Positions 33,189 to 41,825 are shown, numbered from the stretch's first letter. The stretch: DNA of 64,000 nt from Comamonadaceae bacterium UBA2121 (GCA_002331385.1 DCYB01000005.1:259351-323350); one strand, 5' to 3'. Notes: a model not told the origin generated them from the letters alone. Numbers and translations are program-made.

Positions 33189-33291
33189 TTTCTCAGCTTA
33201 TGCTGTCTTTTTTCTCACTGTTAAGTTGCACGCCCCACGCAAGTCATTGATTCATAAGTGGTGGATTTCTCACCTTTTACAGTCACCTACA
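33189..33291 (-). repeat. Right transposon end with TnsB-type binding repeats
   Basis: Read inwards from 33291 on the minus strand the end starts TGTAGGTGAC. Copies of the 19-bp repeat lie at 33266-33284, 33211-33229 (weaker) and 33189-33207 (AGACAGCATAAGCTGAGAAA type, nearly identical to the left-end copy). All are inverted relative to the left-end repeats. Two abut and one is set apart, an asymmetry also seen at Tn7 ends. Confidence 0.82.
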
Positions 33292-33296
33292 TTTTG
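33292..33296 (+). repeat. Right copy of the 5-bp target site duplication (TTTTG)
   Basis: TTTTG directly follows the right terminus and equals the pentamer before the left terminus at 10436-10440. Confidence 0.85.
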
Positions 33297-33297
33297 T

Positions 33298-33372
33298 TGT
33301 AGGTGACAGCAAAGGATGAAAAAAACGCAGCGTGAATTGAGAGGATGTTGCGTTTAAAAACCAACGCCGCTT
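33298..33372 (+). mobile_element. Degenerate second left end of a related Tn7-like element
   Basis: TGTAGGTGACAGCAAAGGAT begins here, one base after the target duplication, in the same orientation as the left end at 10441. About 72 bp align with 10441-10512, with both 19-bp repeat positions still visible (33305-33323 and 33326-33344) but mutated (TGAAAAA, TTGAGAGG). After about 33372 the similarity stops. It is best read as the end of an older or tandem element; no matching right end was seen to the right. Confidence 0.75.
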
Positions 33373-33491
33373 CGGTGCATAACCCAACACGCTGACTTTT
33401 TCTATCACAAATGACTTCGTCGGGCTGGCGTTAGTTTGGTCGGACCGTCAGGGACCGGAAACAGTTCGCAGGGCACTTCTGCGTTGCTGTT

Positions 33492-33914
33492 TCATGCTGC
33501 TCGCGGCAGCGTGGCGGCAAACACGCCGCTTGCCCTGAGCACCAGGCGGTTGTCGTTGGCGTGCATTGCGCAGGAGCAAAAGCGCAATCGGCCTTGTGAT
33601 TTATCTACCTGCACGGTGGCCTGAAGCCATTCGCCAAGTTGGCCCGCGCTGACGAAGTCAATGTTCAGGCTGACCGTACCCAAGCGAACCGGCGTTTCAT
33701 CCTCTTCAAGCAGATTCAGCGCCACGGCATAGTCCACGATGGTTGCAAGCATGCCACCATGCACTGTGCCAAAGCGGTTCGCATGCTGCGGTAACGCGCG
33801 CATGCCGATATCCCAACGGGTTGGTCCATTACGCCTTCGGTACAACGGACCGACAGTTGTCATGAACGCTTCCTTCTGGATGGGAACGAACCCAGCGGGA
33901 ACAGAGATGTTCAT
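33492..33914 (-). CDS. PaaI-family hotdog-fold acyl-CoA thioesterase
   Basis: 140 residues with the hotdog thioesterase pattern: NRFGTVHGGMLATIVDYAV (about 46-64; the HGG turn and following Asp form the active site) and a later RLGTVSLNIDFVSAG. Such enzymes hydrolyse acyl-CoA thioesters, often to free CoA trapped in dead-end intermediates of aromatic or fatty-acid breakdown. It overlaps the upstream CoA ligase by 4 bp and is the last gene of the leftward catabolic operon. Confidence 0.85.
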   Translation of the reverse strand: MNISVPAGFVPIQKEAFMTTVGPLYRRRNGPTRWDIGMRALPQHANRFGTVHGGMLATIVDYAVALNLLEEDETPVRLGTVSLNIDFVSAGQLGEWLQATVQVDKSQGRLRFCSCAMHANDNRLVLRASGVFAATLPRAA

Positions 33915-35554
33915 GCGAGCTCTCCGGACGACAAGATTCCGGCGCGGGCTTGATCCCGCAGGACATGCTTCAGTATTTTTCCTGAAGCAGTCTTGGGCAA
34001 GGCGTCTACCACGACCAGGCGTTCAGGAAATTTCTGGCGCGCAAGCCGTTTGGCATCAAGGTAGGCACACATCTGCGCAAGGCTCATCTGACCACCGCGT
34101 TTAAGCACCACGTAGGCACAAGGCGTTTCGCCCATGCGTGTATGCGGCATGGCGACGACGGCTGCCTCCAGCACATCCTCGTGTTCGTGCAACAAATCCT
34201 CAATTTCCTTGGGACTCAGGTTCTCGCCACCTCGAATGATCAAGTCTTTCTTGCGTCCTGTCACGGTGATGAACCCATCTGCCGAGAGCGTTCCAAGGTC
34301 TCCTGTACGGAAGAAACCGTCTGCGTCGTATGCGTCGAGCGTCTCTGCCTGTCGGGCGTAGCAGATCATTCCCTCGGGTCCGCGCACGAGGATTTCACCC
34401 TCCTGCCCAAGGGCAACTTGCTCGCCAGTCACTGGATCGACCATGCGGACTTCGTTGTTGAATACTTTGCCGTCGGTGACCGCTGCGCGTTCCTGATCAG
34501 CCTCGTCATTGATGCCCAGGGTGACCGTGGGAGCCTCGCTACTTCCGTAAATCCGGCAGATCAGACAGCCTGGCAAGGCACGGCTGGCGCGCAATACCAG
34601 TTCGGGTGGGACGGGAGCCCCACCGGTTGCGAACATGCGCAGGGAGGGAGGCCGGGTACCGGAGGCTTCCACCGCCGAAGTGAGCTCCGCCAGAAACGGC
34701 GTTGCGCTCAGGGTCAGGGTAACGGCTTCTGATTGGATCAGCCCGAGTGCCTGGTCAGCATCCCAGCGATCCATCAATACGACCTTGATGCCAGCAAAAA
34801 AAACCAATTCAAGCGCGTAGCAATAGCCGGTTATGTGTGTCACCGGCGAGGGCACGAAAAACACATCCTCCGACACAACACGCCAAAACTGTGTGGCTGC
34901 CCGCAGCTCCGCCAACAGCGTGTTGTGGCTGTGCAGAACGCCTTTCGGCTGGCCCGTTGTGCCACTGGTGTACATCACCAGTTTCAAATCATCTGGCGCC
35001 GCGCGCGCTTGATCTGGCAACGGCCGCTCACGACCCAACATTTCGTAGCGCAACGTTGCTCCGGTATTCCCCCCGCGCACGGTCACGATCAGGGGGCCCG
35101 CCGCTCCATTCGCCGCAATGCGCTGCAGCATTTCCACATAATTGGTGCTTCTGAACGTCTCAGGCACAAAGATGACCTTGGCTTGGCAGTCCTGCAAAAT
35201 GAAGCCGACCTCGGCATCACGGTAGATCGGGACGATAGGGTTGACGCTCCAGCCACCAAGACTCGCCGCCAGATTCACCACCACGCTTTCCCACCAGTTG
35301 GGTAGTTGGAAACTGATGACATCGCCAGGTTGAAGCCCCAAGTCGCGAAGCCCTGCTGTCACGCGTTGTGCTTCCGCCCACAATTGTGCATAGCTCAATC
35401 GATTCTCGCCCTCGACAACGGCGATGTGCTCCGGGGTGTCAAGCACCCGCTGTAGCGCATAGTCCGCTGTGGTCTTGCCCAACCACGCGCCGCTGTCCCT
35501 GTAGCCTTGTGCCACGCGGCTGTGGATGCGCTCATTCCACGCATGCTTGTCCAT
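33911..35554 (-). CDS. Acyl-CoA synthetase (AMP-binding family)
   Basis: 547 residues of the ANL superfamily, which activates a carboxylic acid to its CoA thioester through an acyl-AMP. The P-loop YTSGTTGQPKGVLHSHN lies near residues 193-209, YGSSEAPTVTLG is the A5-like motif, and FRTGDLG, GRKKDLIIRGGENLSP and the C-terminal PKTASGKILKHVL with its catalytic Lys complete the fold. It resembles cyclohexanecarboxylate/medium-chain CoA ligases, but the substrate cannot be assigned. It lies between a TetR gene and the thioesterase in the leftward operon. Confidence 0.88.
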   Translation of the reverse strand: MDKHAWNERIHSRVAQGYRDSGAWLGKTTADYALQRVLDTPEHIAVVEGENRLSYAQLWAEAQRVTAGLRDLGLQPGDVISFQLPNWWESVVVNLAASLGGWSVNPIVPIYRDAEVGFILQDCQAKVIFVPETFRSTNYVEMLQRIAANGAAGPLIVTVRGGNTGATLRYEMLGRERPLPDQARAAPDDLKLVMYTSGTTGQPKGVLHSHNTLLAELRAATQFWRVVSEDVFFVPSPVTHITGYCYALELVFFAGIKVVLMDRWDADQALGLIQSEAVTLTLSATPFLAELTSAVEASGTRPPSLRMFATGGAPVPPELVLRASRALPGCLICRIYGSSEAPTVTLGINDEADQERAAVTDGKVFNNEVRMVDPVTGEQVALGQEGEILVRGPEGMICYARQAETLDAYDADGFFRTGDLGTLSADGFITVTGRKKDLIIRGGENLSPKEIEDLLHEHEDVLEAAVVAMPHTRMGETPCAYVVLKRGGQMSLAQMCAYLDAKRLARQKFPERLVVVDALPKTASGKILKHVLRDQARAGILSSGELA

Positions 35555-35593
35555 TGTCTTGTCTCCTATTGGTTATATCGATCGCTGATCGCT

Positions 35594-36247
35594 TCAGTTC
35601 ACACCGCTGCGCACCAATTTCATATAGGTTTCGACGACTTTCTCAGGCAGTTTCCGCAATCCTTTGCCCTTGATGTGGCAAAGGTACAGATAGCTGCGCG
35701 CTGACTGCAGAACATAAGCGAGGGACTCCAGTTCCGATGCGTCGAAATTCTTGATTTCGCCGTTGTCCAGACTGCGCTTGAGGGACTTGACGTGGCGATC
35801 GTTCATCAGCTTGACATGCGCTGCGTGGGCAACGGGGGCCGCAACTTCCGCCTCGCTGAGCACGCGAAAAAAACCGGGGTTGAGCCTCAGGTACTCGAAG
35901 AAAGCGCGAAAGCCGCGCTCCTCTACATCGAGGTAGTCGCGTGCACCGCGAACTTTTTCGCCGATGAAGACCAGCATGTCTGCGCCCACGTGCGGCAGCA
36001 GGACATCGAAGATCGCCTGACGCGATTCAAAATACAGATAGAAGGTGCCCTGAGCGATGTCTGCCTCTTCGGTGATGCGCCCGATGGACGCATCGGCATA
36101 GCCATACTGCCCCACTACTTTCGCTGCCGCAGACAGTATCTTGAGTCGCAGTGTTTCTGCCCGTTCCTGGCGCGTCGTGCGTCTGGGGCGAGCTGCTTTG
36201 GCCCGAGAGACCTTGGGAGTACTACTGGTTGGAACATCTTCCTGCAT
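35594..36247 (-). CDS. TetR-family transcriptional regulator
   Basis: 217 residues: a basic N-terminal extension (RAKAARPRRTTRQERAETLR), the TetR helix-turn-helix (AKVVGQYGYADASIGRITEEADIAQGTFYLYFESRQAIFD, about 42-80), then a helical ligand domain. Lying between transporter and ligase genes, it probably senses a CoA ester or acid of the pathway and represses this cluster. A palindrome in the divergent promoter at 43874-43896 is a candidate operator. Confidence 0.87.
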   Translation of the reverse strand: MQEDVPTSSTPKVSRAKAARPRRTTRQERAETLRLKILSAAAKVVGQYGYADASIGRITEEADIAQGTFYLYFESRQAIFDVLLPHVGADMLVFIGEKVRGARDYLDVEERGFRAFFEYLRLNPGFFRVLSEAEVAAPVAHAAHVKLMNDRHVKSLKRSLDNGEIKNFDASELESLAYVLQSARSYLYLCHIKGKGLRKLPEKVVETYMKLVRSGVN

Positions 36248-36275
36248 GCTGCTGCGACCTCACTTCGAAATAATC

Positions 36276-36980
36276 TCAAACGGCAAGGTATTTTTCGGCA
36301 ATCCGGGAATTGGCATCAAACGCATCCCAAGTCCCTTCAAAAACAACCTGCCCCGTATCGATGACGTACACGAATTGCGTGCACTGACGGGCAAACCATA
36401 CATTCTGTTCCGCCACGATGAGTGCAATGCCTTCCGTTTCACAAGCATGACGGATCTGTTCGGCCATCTGTTGCACGATCAGTGGCGCAACGCCTTCTGT
36501 CGGCTCATCCAGCAAGAGGTACTGCGGACGCGCCACCATGCCGCGCGCCACGGCAAGTATCTGTTGCTGACCGCCGCTAAGTTGCGTTCCCATGCGATCT
36601 TTCAGGTCCTGAAGCAATGGAAACAAACTGTAGCTTTGCGACAGCTCCTGACAGGCATGACCCAAACGGGCCCCGTGTCTGGCGATGTCGAGATTCTCCT
36701 GCACCGACAGATGTGCAAAGATGCGCCGGTCTTCCGGGACAAAAGCGATACCGCTGCGGATGCGCTCATGCGATGCACATCGCAGGATGGATGCGCCGTC
36801 GAGCAAGACCTCGCCGCGAACACTCGGGCCGCCGCCTACGATGCTCTTGAACAAGGTGCTTTTGCCCGCGCCATTGCGGCCCAGAATGGCAGCTCCCTGC
36901 CGCGGAGCAAAGCGCAGGCTCACATCGTTCAAAGCCAGACTGTCGCCATAGTAGGCGCTGAGGTTACGTAGTTCCAGCAT
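36276..36980 (-). CDS. livF: Branched-chain-type ABC transporter ATP-binding protein LivF
   Basis: 234 residues with Walker A GRNGAGKST, signature LSGGQQQILAVARGM, Walker B LLLDEPTEGVAPL and the H-loop. The sequence is LivF-like (short, C-terminal AEKYLAV). Together with LivG it powers a HAAT-family importer formed with LivH and LivM. HAAT systems carry branched-chain amino acids but in catabolic clusters often aromatic or other carboxylic acids, which fits the two CoA ligases here. It starts 1 bp after livG ends. Confidence 0.9.
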   Translation of the reverse strand: MLELRNLSAYYGDSLALNDVSLRFAPRQGAAILGRNGAGKSTLFKSIVGGGPSVRGEVLLDGASILRCASHERIRSGIAFVPEDRRIFAHLSVQENLDIARHGARLGHACQELSQSYSLFPLLQDLKDRMGTQLSGGQQQILAVARGMVARPQYLLLDEPTEGVAPLIVQQMAEQIRHACETEGIALIVAEQNVWFARQCTQFVYVIDTGQVVFEGTWDAFDANSRIAEKYLAV

Positions 36981-36981
36981 A

Positions 36982-37752
36982 TCAATGTCCCAGGTAGACC
37001 TCGCGCACCGCCGCAGATGCCTTCACTTCGTCTGGCGTGCCGCTGGCGATCACTTTCCCATAATTCAAGACGGTGAGCCGGTCGGCAAGCGCAAACACGA
37101 CGCTCATATCATGTTCTGTCAGCAGAATCGACATGGAGAGTTCTGAAGAGATTCGTGCCAGCAGTTCGACGGCCGCGACACGATCGCCGGGCGACATGCC
37201 TGCCATCGGTTCGTCGAGCAGCAACATACGAGGCTTGAGTGCCAGTGTCATCGCGAGTTCGAGCCGCTTGCGCTCTCCATAGGCGAGCACGCCCGCACGT
37301 TCACGCACACGCTGGCCCAGGCCCACCTGATTGAGAAAGTACACGCACTCGTCGAGCATAGACGCAGACCGCGAAACCCTGAGCTGGCGCAGCAGGCCGC
37401 GTCCGTGCGCGCAATCGCGGCTCTCAATGGCAACCGCCATGTTGTCAAGCACGGAGTCCTGCTGAAAAACTCGCGCCACTTGGAACGTACGCCCCATGCC
37501 TTCACGCACTCTGGCGAATCCCGCCACACGGCTCACGTCGCGGCCTTCGAAATGCACGCTTCCTGCACTCGCCAGCAATTCACCACTGAGCACCTTGAAC
37601 AGTGTCGTCTTGCCCGCGCCGTTGGGGCCAATAATCGCGTGCGTCGTTCCTGGCGCGACTTCTATGTCCACATCCTGCAGCACGCGGATAGGGCCGTAGT
37701 CTTTGTAGATTCCGCGCGCAAGCAAGGTCGGGGATTGGGTTGTGAGGGTCAT
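36982..37752 (-). CDS. livG: Branched-chain-type ABC transporter ATP-binding protein LivG
   Basis: 256 residues with Walker A GPNGAGKTTLF, the LivG-type signature LAYGERKRLELAMTLA and Walker B LLLDEPMAGMSPGD. The C-terminal region VLNYGKVIASGTPDEV is typical of LivG. It forms the ATPase pair with LivF. Its start overlaps the end of livM by 4 bp, so the transporter subunits are made in coupled fashion. Confidence 0.9.
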   Translation of the reverse strand: MTLTTQSPTLLARGIYKDYGPIRVLQDVDIEVAPGTTHAIIGPNGAGKTTLFKVLSGELLASAGSVHFEGRDVSRVAGFARVREGMGRTFQVARVFQQDSVLDNMAVAIESRDCAHGRGLLRQLRVSRSASMLDECVYFLNQVGLGQRVRERAGVLAYGERKRLELAMTLALKPRMLLLDEPMAGMSPGDRVAAVELLARISSELSMSILLTEHDMSVVFALADRLTVLNYGKVIASGTPDEVKASAAVREVYLGH

Positions 37753-38768
37753 GCCTGGCCTCCTTGCACCCGAAGTACGGCAGCCCTTTCGCTGCGCCCC
37801 CTGGCCAACTGCCGCAAGCGCACCACGGCACCCGCGAGACCACCGGGGAACACCAGCACGACCGCCAGCAAGGTGGCACCGATGACCACCTCCGACAAAC
37901 CGACGATGTTGCGTGTAGCGTGCTCCAGCCCCATGAATACAACCACGCCCACCAACGGCCCCCAGAAGATCGCTACGCCGCCCAATAGACAGTACAAAAT
38001 AGGCATGGCGGAGAAGTGCCAGGCCGCCACTTCCGGGGTAAGCAGTTGCGCAAGCGGGGCATAGAGCGCGCCCGCAAAGCCGGCCCCCATGCCGCTGAGG
38101 GTAAAAGCCGTCAGCCGCGCACGGTGTACATCAATGCCCAGAAAGGCAGCACGGTCCGGCTCCTGCCTGACAGCGGCCAGCCGTCGTCCCATGGAGGAGT
38201 TCCACACAATCCATGCGCCCGCAACGAGCAATGCGGACACTGCCAGGGTGAAGTAGTACGTCGCATTTCCTTCGTTGAGGTTCAGCTCTGCGAAGCCTGC
38301 TATATCGATAGACGGGCGCCGGATATTGGTCAGCCCGTCTTCGCGCCCGAACCATGGCGTCTTGGCAATCAGGATGTGCAGCATCTCGGCAAATGCCAGC
38401 GTGAGGATTGCAAAGTAATTGCCACTGGCACGCCTGAGTGCGATCAGGCCGATCACCAGCGCGAGCAAACCGCCTGCAACACCGCCCGCCGCCAGTGCGC
38501 CAAAGATGGACATTCCCTGCACATTGCGCAGCAGCAGTCCACAGGCATAGGCGCCTATCGCAAAGTAGGCAGCATGACCGAAGCTCACCATGCCAGTCAG
38601 ACCAAACACCATGTTGAAACTGAGCGCAAATACGATCTGCACCAACGCCACGCTCGCCAGAAAGATCACCCCTTTGTCCGCCCATGCAGGCACCGTCAGG
38701 AATGTGGCCAATAGCAGCACCGCCAACATGGCCTGCGCCGTGAAAGATCTATCCGGGTTGGAGTTCAT
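37749..38768 (-). CDS. livM: Branched-chain-type ABC transporter permease LivM
   Basis: 339 residues, very hydrophobic, with about nine to ten membrane segments. The family segment LSFNMVFGLTGMVSFGHAAYFAIGAY lies near residues 50-75 and a later GMGAGFAGALYAPL marks the conserved permease core. It forms the transmembrane channel with LivH. Overlaps at both ends (4 bp with livH and with livG) show a tight operon. Confidence 0.9.
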   Translation of the reverse strand: MNSNPDRSFTAQAMLAVLLLATFLTVPAWADKGVIFLASVALVQIVFALSFNMVFGLTGMVSFGHAAYFAIGAYACGLLLRNVQGMSIFGALAAGGVAGGLLALVIGLIALRRASGNYFAILTLAFAEMLHILIAKTPWFGREDGLTNIRRPSIDIAGFAELNLNEGNATYYFTLAVSALLVAGAWIVWNSSMGRRLAAVRQEPDRAAFLGIDVHRARLTAFTLSGMGAGFAGALYAPLAQLLTPEVAAWHFSAMPILYCLLGGVAIFWGPLVGVVVFMGLEHATRNIVGLSEVVIGATLLAVVLVFPGGLAGAVVRLRQLARGRSERAAVLRVQGGQA

Positions 38769-39640
38769 CGCATTCCTTTCAGCAAGCCCTGCGGGCGCAC
38801 CAGAAGAATCAAGGCCAAGGCCACGAAGAAGAACATGCCGGGCACATCAGGCACCAGTCGATCACCGAACGATGTCACCAGACCCAGCACAATGGAAGCC
38901 AGAAACGCGCCGCGTATATTGCCGAGCCCACCCACGATCAGGGCCCCGAAGGCCTGAATGATGAGCGCGCTGCCCATATCCGGAGACAGGCTCTGGTTCA
39001 CGGACAGCAGTGCTCCTGCAAAGCCTGCCAGCGCAAAGCCCGCGATCACAGTCCACACCAGCACCGCGTTGACATTGATGCCGACCCAGTTGGCCATACA
39101 CGGATCGATGGCCACCGCCTGTACGCGCTTGCCCACTCCGGTTCGATGGAGCACGAAATCCATCACCACAAACACCAGCACGCCACAGACAATCACAAAA
39201 AGAATGAAGTTCGGTGCTATGAAACTGCCCCAGGACACCGCGCCAGCCAATTCCTCAGGCGGCGCCACGCTCAGGATGTCGATGCCCCAGATCAGCTTGA
39301 CGACGCCCTGGCACAAGATCAGCAGCGCGTACGTTGCGATGAGCGAATAGGCCTCACTCACACCTTTAAGCCGCCGGAACACGAAGCGTTCCACCACCGC
39401 TCCGCATAGCCCCGTTGCGCACGCGCACGCCAGCGCAATCGCCAGGAAAATCCACAGGGAACTCGCCTGCAGGTGCGCTCCCAGCGCGTACGAAAGATAC
39501 GCACCCAACATCAGGAAGCCGCCGTGGGCAAAGTTCAGCACATGCAGAATGCCGAACACAAGCGACAGCCCCGCAGCCGTGAGAAACACGGTCATGCCCC
39601 ACGACAGGCCATTCAGCAGTAGCAGTGGTACTTGCTCCAT
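38765..39640 (-). CDS. livH: Branched-chain-type ABC transporter permease LivH
   Basis: 291 residues from the ATG at 39640 (MEQVPLLLLNGLSWG), which has an AGGA site 8 nt upstream. The frame is open 26 codons further, but that stretch is hydrophilic, overlaps the binding-protein gene and lacks family similarity. The LivH landmark LSLVFGILHVLNFAHGGFLMLGAYL is near residues 22-46, followed by further membrane helices and GLGNIRGAFLASIVLG. It pairs with LivM. Confidence 0.88.
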   Translation of the reverse strand: MEQVPLLLLNGLSWGMTVFLTAAGLSLVFGILHVLNFAHGGFLMLGAYLSYALGAHLQASSLWIFLAIALACACATGLCGAVVERFVFRRLKGVSEAYSLIATYALLILCQGVVKLIWGIDILSVAPPEELAGAVSWGSFIAPNFILFVIVCGVLVFVVMDFVLHRTGVGKRVQAVAIDPCMANWVGINVNAVLVWTVIAGFALAGFAGALLSVNQSLSPDMGSALIIQAFGALIVGGLGNIRGAFLASIVLGLVTSFGDRLVPDVPGMFFFVALALILLVRPQGLLKGMR

Positions 39641-39653
39641 GGTTGCGTCCTGA

Positions 39654-40919
39654 TCAGACCTTGACGAACTTGAAGGCCAGAGGCTTGCCAGGCGACGGCG
39701 GGTCGATGAAGTCTTCACCCGCCATCTTCACGTACTCGACCACCTCGAAGCCTGCCGGTGCTGTTTTCGAGCCTCGCAAACGGTACATCGCCATCGCCTT
39801 CACAGCTTGGTGATCTTCCTTGCGGAAATAGCGCGGACCGCAGGTCGTGTCGAATTTCACACCTTCCAGAGCGGGTATGACCGCCTGTGTTTGCGTGCTG
39901 CCCGACTCCTGGATCGCCTTGGCATAAGCCATCACCGCTGCATGCCCTTCGCCGACAAAGCCGGTGGGGAAGTCATCTCCGGTGCGTTTTTTGTACTCAG
40001 CAAAAACCGCGTTGTTCATCGGCACGTCCTGAAACGCACCAAAATACCAATGCGAGCCGCCCCAGTAATCCGGCAGATCCTGCTTCATCGCCTTCGCCAA
40101 AATGAACTCGTTGGCAGGGTCGATGATGATCTTGGCCTTGTTGAAGAAGCCGTATGGCTTGGCCTGTTTGAACAGGGTCACCGCATCGCCGCCATAAGCA
40201 GCATTGAGAAAGCCCTCCGCAGGCAACGCCATCGCGGAGCCGATCACGTTGCGATAGTCGGTTGCCCCATATTGGGTCTTGATCGGTGGTGTGATCTTGG
40301 GCTGCTTGTGTGTGAGCGCTGGATAATATTCAAGCAGCCCCTCCTCGAAACAGTTCCACGTCGTTCGACCATACTCATGGTCCGGTATCAGGCCAGACCA
40401 GCTCAACACCGAACCGTAACGCTCCGCCGCACCACGCGCCATGAAGCGAGAGCGCATGTAGGGGTTGTCTGTGACCCGGAAATAGTGGCGATTGAAATTT
40501 TCCTTTGTGAGCTTATCGGAGTGCGCTGCGCAGGTGATCAGCACCGTCTTCTCCTGCTCCAACATGGCAATCAACGCGAGCGCGACCGCGCTGGAGACAA
40601 CACCGAAATGCAAATTCACACCGCTGCCAACGAGCTCACGCGCAGCAACGGTGGCGTCGGCTGGCTTGGCCTTGTCATCACGCACCACCAGTTCGAGTTT
40701 GCGCCCCAGCACGCCCCCCGCCTGATTGATCTGATCCACAGCGATCTGCGCACCTAGCAACATCGGTTGCCCGAGCGGGGCTTGCGAACCAGACAATGAG
40801 GAGATGAAGCCCAGCTTGATCGGGCCACGATCCTGCGCACGTGCCATGGTGCTGGCGAACGTCTGGGAGCCTGCCGCGGCGGCAGCCAACTTCATGAGGT
40901 TTCTGCGATTGAATTGCAT
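39654..40919 (-). CDS. HAAT-family ABC transporter substrate-binding protein
   Basis: 421 residues. The N-terminus has a twin-Arg-like start (FNRRNLMKLAAAAAGSQ) and a cleavable signal ending near AQD, so it acts in the periplasm. The mature protein opens IKLGFISSLSGSQAPLGQPM, typical of type I periplasmic binding proteins of the branched-chain amino acid class. It begins the transporter block and presumably captures the acid that the CoA ligases activate. The ligand is not identifiable from sequence alone. Confidence 0.9.
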   Translation of the reverse strand: MQFNRRNLMKLAAAAAGSQTFASTMARAQDRGPIKLGFISSLSGSQAPLGQPMLLGAQIAVDQINQAGGVLGRKLELVVRDDKAKPADATVAARELVGSGVNLHFGVVSSAVALALIAMLEQEKTVLITCAAHSDKLTKENFNRHYFRVTDNPYMRSRFMARGAAERYGSVLSWSGLIPDHEYGRTTWNCFEEGLLEYYPALTHKQPKITPPIKTQYGATDYRNVIGSAMALPAEGFLNAAYGGDAVTLFKQAKPYGFFNKAKIIIDPANEFILAKAMKQDLPDYWGGSHWYFGAFQDVPMNNAVFAEYKKRTGDDFPTGFVGEGHAAVMAYAKAIQESGSTQTQAVIPALEGVKFDTTCGPRYFRKEDHQAVKAMAMYRLRGSKTAPAGFEVVEYVKMAGEDFIDPPSPGKPLAFKFVKV

Positions 40920-40993
40920 TTCTGTCTCCTTGAATAGATCTCGTTGTACTCACGCTGAACCGGTACCGCACCAAGGCGGCCACGAACGACCAC

Positions 40994-41770
40994 TCAGGCC
41001 GTTGCGATGTCCCCAGAGCCTCCAAAAGCAGTCCAGCCACCGTCGACGGGCAGGACCACGCCGGTGATGAACGATGCCCAGTCGGAGGCCAGAAAAACGG
41101 CAGCGTTGGCGACTTCCACAGGCTTGCCGAACCGCGCCAGCGGCGTGCGCGTTGTGATGCGCTTTTCATCGAGACGTCCGCGCTCCAGCACCTGCTCCAC
41201 CATGGGCGTGGCGGTGTAGCCCGGAGCAATGCAATTGACGCGCACGCCACTGCCGCCCCATTCGCACGCCAGTGACCGGGTCATATGTGCCACGCCCGCT
41301 TTGGACGCCCCATACGCATTACGGCGTGGAAAACCCACCAGTGCGGTGATGGAGGCAATCGTCACTATCGATCCGCGCCCCTGCGCCAGCATGCGCCGAC
41401 CTGATTCACGGCACACCAGATAGGTGCCGCGCAGGCTCACGTCGAGTACACGCTGCCATGTCACGATGTCTTGCTCCAGCGTGGGAACGAGTTCGTCGGC
41501 AATGCCAGCGCAGCAAACGGCGATGTCCAGCCCCGTGCCCTTTGCCGTCTGCTCCACCATGCGCGATACATCAGCTTCGCTGCACACGTCGCCGCGCACA
41601 TAGTCCGGCTCGAAACCCTCGGGAGGTTGCTCCGCGAGATCGGCTACGCAGACCTGCGCGCCGAGTTCACGAAACCTGCGTGCTACGGCCAAACCGATTC
41701 CGCTCGCGCCGCCGGTTACGAGTGCCGTCTTCCCCTTCAAGGAAATGGATGGTGTGGAAATGTCGCTCAT
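40994..41770 (-). CDS. Short-chain dehydrogenase/reductase
   Basis: 258 residues with the classical SDR pattern: cofactor motif TGGASGIGLAVA (about 19-30), Asp43 region CVADLAEQP suggesting NAD(H) preference, the catalytic Ser around VTIASITAL, and YGASKAGVAHM containing the Tyr-x3-Lys pair. In this operon it probably oxidises a 3-hydroxyacyl-CoA or ring alcohol intermediate. It lies between the binding-protein and hydratase genes. Confidence 0.88.
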   Translation of the reverse strand: MSDISTPSISLKGKTALVTGGASGIGLAVARRFRELGAQVCVADLAEQPPEGFEPDYVRGDVCSEADVSRMVEQTAKGTGLDIAVCCAGIADELVPTLEQDIVTWQRVLDVSLRGTYLVCRESGRRMLAQGRGSIVTIASITALVGFPRRNAYGASKAGVAHMTRSLACEWGGSGVRVNCIAPGYTATPMVEQVLERGRLDEKRITTRTPLARFGKPVEVANAAVFLASDWASFITGVVLPVDGGWTAFGGSGDIATA

Positions 41771-41825
41771 GATCTACCTGTCTCCTCATGTTGGAAGTGG
41801 CTGCATCGCGTGCCTGGGGCTACGG

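Larger units (their letters stand above)
10441..33291. mobile_element. Tn7-like transposon inserted downstream of gyrB, 22.85 kb, with defence cargo
   Basis: Both ends are readable. The left terminus starts TGTAGGTGAC (10441) and the right ends GTCACCTACA (33291), a perfect 10-bp terminal inverted repeat of the Tn7 5'-TGT...ACA-3' type, flanked by TTTTG on both sides. Internal 19-bp repeats occur at both ends. The element encodes tnsA, tnsB, tnsC and a TniQ/TnsD-like protein in one overlapping operon (23007-28568). Cargo lies on both sides: XRE regulator, PIN protein, RloC/PrrC-like ATPase, Shango-like operon and a HAD pseudogene on the left; three HAD genes and an OLD nuclease on the right. 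Base composition drops relative to the flanking core genes. No tnsE or CRISPR-Cas genes are present, so targeting should depend on the TniQ protein. Confidence 0.9.

Noticed and set aside
10441..33372. Integrase-type genomic island with direct att repeats at 10441 and 33298
   Set aside because: The two direct copies are diverged, no tyrosine or serine recombinase is present, and inverted ends, a 5-bp duplication and tnsABC-tniQ explain the boundaries better.
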